Of a DNA stretch of 12,370 nt, positions 8,554 through 12,370 are shown piece after piece. Both the position numbers and the translations under genes were made by a program. Positions within the stretch are counted from its first letter, which is position 1. Every line of letters starts with the position of its first letter. A model generated the notes under the pieces. The model ran no database searches, had not been told where the DNA came from, and saw only the letters and a program-made list of their open reading frames with translations. Source of the stretch: Parachlorella kessleri (taxonomy: Eukaryota > Chlorophyta > Trebouxiophyceae > Chlorellales > Chlorellaceae); NCBI GenBank assembly GCA_001598975.1, contig BBXU01002565.1, forward strand, positions 1-12,370. Direction: 5' to 3'.

Positions 8554-11500
8554 ATGCAACAACCCTTGTTAATGACCAGGGCTCAGCTTCATGTGGGCGG
8601 CAAATCGAGTGTCAGGTTGCTGTATTTCGCTTTGGCACTCTTTAGTTTCGCGTTTTGCTGCACAGCGTACCGAGCGACCATCAATACACTTGAAGGCAGC
8701 AGTGACAGCCCAAGGGCTGGGGTGACACAACGGCGAGCCCTGATAGAACTCTCTGGCAGCAGCAGGGTAGGCCTTGAAGAACCTGTAGTCGTTGGTATGT
8801 CCTCACACCAGGTAAGGAAGCGTCTGGTGAGCCTTGCTGTCGCAGTATCCACAAGCACTGGCACACTAAGCCCCTAACTCATGCGTGTGCAGTGTATCGA
8901 GGGCGAAAACGATTACCACCAGGTGTGCGTTTTCAAAGACATATATATGTATCAAGGCATTCTTTACTATGTGTTGCCTGAAGAAGGTGAGGGCCCAGGG
9001 ACTTGCATGCCGCTTCTGTCGTGGGCTCCCCACTTGGCTTGCATGCCTTCGAACGACTGCTGTGCTATTGTGGGTTTGCTGCTGAGCTCATGCCATGCCA
9101 GGGACTGGAGCGCACACCCTCTCCTCACCAACCGGTACCCATACCTGCAGACTTCTCAGACTTCCGGCTGCCCAACATCTCCCTCCGCTTCATGCTTCTC
9201 CGAAACTATCTCCCTGGAGCAGACTGGCTCACGGAGAGAACCATGCAGCCTATCACAGCAGCCCGTCTTGAGACCCTGGCTGCCGGGGCATCCCAGGACA
9301 CCATGCCAGAGGTGGTGTTTTGGTCTACCTGGGTGACTACAAACTACTACCACATGTTTGCGGAGTTTATGCCCACCCTGCACGCCACGCTGTGCAAGTA
9401 CTTAGGTGAGTGGGGGGGGGATGCAAGATTCTCTGTGTGGCTGTCCTATCAGGTAGACTGCAAGCTGCGGGGCTTGCACCTCTCACTCCTAGGCAGGCAG
9501 TGCCGGATTGTGCACAGGCCAGCAAGGGCTTCCACCAGGCAGCAGCCTGCTTTGTCATGGCCACCTTCAGTCTAGCTCGAGCCCAGCTGGATGTGGCAGT
9601 CCTCTGTGAGAAATCCCTGTCCACCAGTTATGCGGCAGAGCTCAACCCCTACACTTGGGCATCCCCTTTGCAGGCAGGTGTACTCATGATGCGCATGCAA
9701 GCTTCCAGCTAGTAGACCTGCTGCCTGTGCCCAAGCTGCTCGACTGGCCAGCGTGGTTCCATGAAGCGCTAGCATGCTTCACCACAGCCCCCTACCTGCA
9801 CGTGCGGTCGCCAGAGGTAGCTGGGCGACTGGTGCGGATCGGCAGCGGCTGGATGGGTGTGGGCAGCAGCTGCAGAGCCCGGCACCTCTGCGGCTCCAAA
9901 GTGTGAGTGGGGCCTGGAACTGAGCAGGCTAGGGGTGCTGAGACGGCTGCTCAGCTGGCATCATCTAGCATGGATATCGTTTGTGGGTATATTGCTGAGG
10001 CATGGTCAGAGCGGCAGGTGGCTGGGCAGTGGATGCCGGGCGAGGAGTAAGCAGCAGGCAGCAGGCCCCCAGTAGGCGTGGTCAGGAAGTCAACACTGTG
10101 AAGCACGCACAGACCACAGGCACACCGTGCCTTCGGCAGGGCGCCCCCACAAAATACCTGGTTGTACTACTGTCCACGCCATGCCCCTGCTTGCAGCCCG
10201 ATGGCGTCCACCACGCCCCGGGCCACCATTGAGCGGCAGCAGATGCAGCTGTGGCGGGAGCGGCTGGGCAGCTGCCTGGGGTTTGACACCCAGGCCGAGG
10301 CGTCCACCTCGCCCCCGCTAGTGCTGCTGGTTAACCGGCCCCAGCAGCAGGCTCGACACCTAGAGAATGCTGAGCAGCTGCTGCAGGCGGCTCAGGGGAC
10401 ACTGGGCGGCGTGGCAAATGTTACGCTTCGGTACATGGAGGTACGGTGGCATGAGGGTGCTGAGTGGCTGCTGCTGGGAGCTGGGAGGTTTTCCGCGGGG
10501 ACCTGTTGACTGGGCGGGGAATGTGGGGGTTGGCACTGGTGGTGTGCTTCAATCTGCAGGTCAGGCGTGTTATACGTGTACTGGCTATTGCGGCCGCAAC
10601 GTGGAGGGTGGGAGGGACGAGGGGTTCCCTGGCAGCGATCACCAGCCAAAATTGCTGCACGGCCTGGTGCGGCTGCACCCAATCCTGATGACAAAGCTGT
10701 GAGACGTGAGACAGTCTGGCACATTGCACCAAGTTGAGCTGGCTGGTTACTATGGACAGCTTGCCCTGTGCCGTAGGGGCTGACGCTGAGGGAGCAGGCG
10801 GCGCTGTGGTCCCGAGTCTCTGTTGCAGCCTATGTCCACGGGGCGGCCCTTTCTAACTGGATCTTCATGCCACGCAACTCTGTCGTGGTCCAGATGGTGC
10901 TGCGGCCCAAGCCAGACCACACACATGACGTACTATTCACGGAACACATGGTGCGTGAGGCAGGTTGCCAGGCTTGCGGCTCGCTGCTGATACTCTACGG
11001 GGAACATGCATGCATGCATGGGCGAGGGGAGTCTGCTGCGGCGGCGCGGCCAGGAGTCGCCATTGCCACACACCGCTCATGCCGCTAGAAGTGTGCCTGA
11101 GTTGCACAGGCCGACCGGCTTCCTTGCCCGCAGCGGGTGGCGTGGTGATCCTTGCCGGATGTTGGCCAACCTCCTCACCTGCTCTGTGTTTCAGGAGCTA
11201 GACCTGCGGGGGGTGACCAACTGGACCTGCCTTAACTTGATCAACCCCAAGCACTCTAATGTACACCTCCTCATGGACAGACTTCAGAGAGACCCCACGT
11301 GGCAACAGCTGTCAGGGTAGGGACACTTCCATGATGCTGGGCAGGGAGCATTGCCTGTAAGCAGATGCCTAGTCACCTTAGCCTGCGCTGTGGTTGTAAC
11401 ATCACCGGACCAGGGAGCCTGGGGAACCATCACTTGCAGCTGCCTGGTTAACATGCCCATGCTATGGACCCGTGCAAAAGAGCTCTGTGATGATAAACTC

Positions 11501-11819
11501 TGTGGTGTTGCCTCCACCCACATGCAGCCGGCAGCAGGCGGCTGTGCTGAGGCATGGTGACTGCTCCGTGGTGCCGCCGCGCCGCCGGGCTTCCCAGTGC
11601 GACCGCGGCTGGTTCACCCTCTCAGCCAACCTCAGCATGCAGCCACGGCTGGTGAATGCAGCGCTGAGCCAAGCACTGATGCAGCTGTATGCCAAGGTGG
11701 GGCAGTCGCCGCCGCCAGGGCTGCAGCGCCTGTGGCAGCAGCTGGATGCAGAGGAGCAGTCAGCACTGCAGCGGTGTACGCAGCTGCCGCCGCGCCTGGG
11801 GCCAGGCAAGGCCCGCTGA
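8554..11819 (+). CDS. Family 61 (DUF563-type) glycosyltransferase, type II membrane protein
   Basis: Likely Golgi-lumenal glycosyltransferase. Plant GT61 members add xylose or arabinose to N-glycans or cell-wall polysaccharides; the substrate here is unknown. Exons: 8554-8811, 8893-8986, 9151-9405, 9576-9605, 9674-9902, 10197-10440, 10777-10950, 11195-11316, 11528-11819; phases agree and give about 565 residues. A short cytoplasmic N-terminus precedes one hydrophobic anchor (about 22-39). The GT61 pattern follows: NYYHMFAEFMPTL (182-194), VLLVNRPQQQ (331-340), LREQAALWSRV (374-384) and the hallmark YVHGAALSNWIFMPRNS (389-405). Four N-X-S/T sequons (126, 363, 437, 503) and several Cys suit a lumenal protein. 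The fourth exon is only 30 nt and the next intron only 68 nt. These are the least certain joins; an alternative acceptor at 9542 would start the exon at 9543. The start at 8554 is the first ATG of the frame; Met7 is possible. Family call is secure; specificity is not. Confidence 0.85.
11005..11020. repeat. CATG x4 microsatellite in a GT61 intron
   Basis: Four perfect CATG units in the intron between the exons at 10777-10950 and 11195-11316. Being self-complementary it could form a small hairpin; probably neutral. Confidence 0.7.
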
Positions 11820-12370
11820 GGGCTGGCTCCTGCAGAGGCTGGGTTTCACCGGCGAAGCCAATGTGTGGGAGGCTCGCAGAGGCAGTTTGAGGGTCCTGAT
11901 TGCCAGGACGAAGCTGGGATAAGCCAGCAGGGGCTTGTTTTTGTGCCTGAAATCCAAGCTGCTACAGCAATCGAACTAGGCCTGGAAAGCCTCCACCAAG
12001 CTGGCCAGGGTTGCTGGCCACAGGAGCCCCTGCAATCTTTTAAGTGTGCTAGCCCCGAATCTTGCATGAAGGCCTCGCAAAGGCACAGACGGAGTCTGCA
12101 TTAGACTGTTTGTTGGCTTCCCGTCTGGACACGGTGGTGCATGCTGCTTGATAATTCTCGGTTCCTGTGGCTCGTGGACATAGTGCACCCTGACAATAGT
12201 TGGCCCCCACTTGTGGGGAACTCATGGCCCAATACCAATGGCGGTATCCTGTCAGACTAGACTAGTATCTGGACGCGCACACTACACTTTGCATGGCTGT
12301 AACTTGGACAGCTCCAGATCTACCAGCAAGAAGCATACAGCTGCACTGCTGCGCTTGCACTCAGCCCCCC
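11820..12370 (+). other. 3' flank of the GT61 gene
   Basis: 551 bp after the stop with no convincing gene on either strand. It probably holds the GT61 3' UTR up to about 12320. A short inverted repeat with CCCCA/TGGGG arms lies at 12205-12218. The window ends in a C run. Confidence 0.55.
12298..12302 (+). terminator. Candidate poly(A) signal TGTAA for GT61
   Basis: TGTAA is the common polyadenylation signal of chlorophyte nuclear genes. This is the only plus-strand copy I found downstream of the GT61 stop, giving a 3' UTR of about 480 nt plus the usual 10-20 nt to cleavage. Confidence 0.5.

Noticed and set aside
9543..9575. Longer GT61 exon 4 starting at 9543
   Set aside because: Phase allows it, but it adds 11 residues (AACFVMATFSL) that lengthen the spacing between the MPTL motif and the DVAVL strand relative to the family. 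Not excluded.
12205..12218. Inverted repeat CCCCACTTGTGGGG as a terminator or regulatory hairpin
   Set aside because: Five-base arms and a four-base loop are too small to support a function in a eukaryotic 3' UTR.
1..12370. tRNA, rRNA, CRISPR array, transposon, toxin or viral genes, or a prokaryotic defence system
   Set aside because: None seen by eye. There are no regularly spaced repeats, long terminal or inverted repeats, or recognisable transposase or reverse transcriptase motifs. Four ordinary eukaryotic genes account for the window.

Overview
This window looks like nuclear DNA from a green alga, most likely a core chlorophyte (Chlorophyceae-like). The evidence is four intron-rich genes in mostly GC-rich sequence, short to medium introns (about 70-440 bp) that mostly run GT...(T/C)GCAG, plant-type versions of every recognisable protein, and one TGTAA poly(A) motif. 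I cannot name the genus. There is no sign of prokaryotic organisation, a plastid genome, a virus or a transposon.

The genes alternate in strand. (1) 71-3095, minus: the N-terminal half of DNA topoisomerase VI subunit B (TOP6B), ten visible exons, running off the left edge. (2) 3460-5556, plus: a mitochondrial calcium uniporter pore protein (MCU), six exons, about 314 aa. (3) 5973-8298, minus: the ribosome biogenesis regulator RRS1, five exons, about 369 aa. (4) 8554-11819, plus: a membrane-anchored family 61 (DUF563-type) glycosyltransferase, nine exons, about 565 aa. Each model was built by hand by matching family motifs, GT/GC-AG boundaries and codon phase across every junction.

TOP6B/MCU and RRS1/GT61 are head-to-head pairs sharing 364-bp and 255-bp upstream regions. 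MCU and RRS1 are tail-to-tail with 416 bp between stop codons. The products act in unrelated compartments (chromosome, mitochondrial inner membrane, nucleolus, Golgi lumen), so the layout suggests ordinary dense packing and perhaps shared promoters, not a pathway cluster.

I found no convincing new biological system. The points most worth checking are two GC-AG introns in TOP6B that codon phase strongly favours, complementary simple-repeat tracts flanking TOP6B exons, a 10-codon exon at the start of the topoisomerase ATPase domain, an intron that splits the MCU selectivity filter, a 68-bp intron beside a 30-nt exon in the glycosyltransferase, and uncertain N-termini or acceptors in MCU and RRS1.
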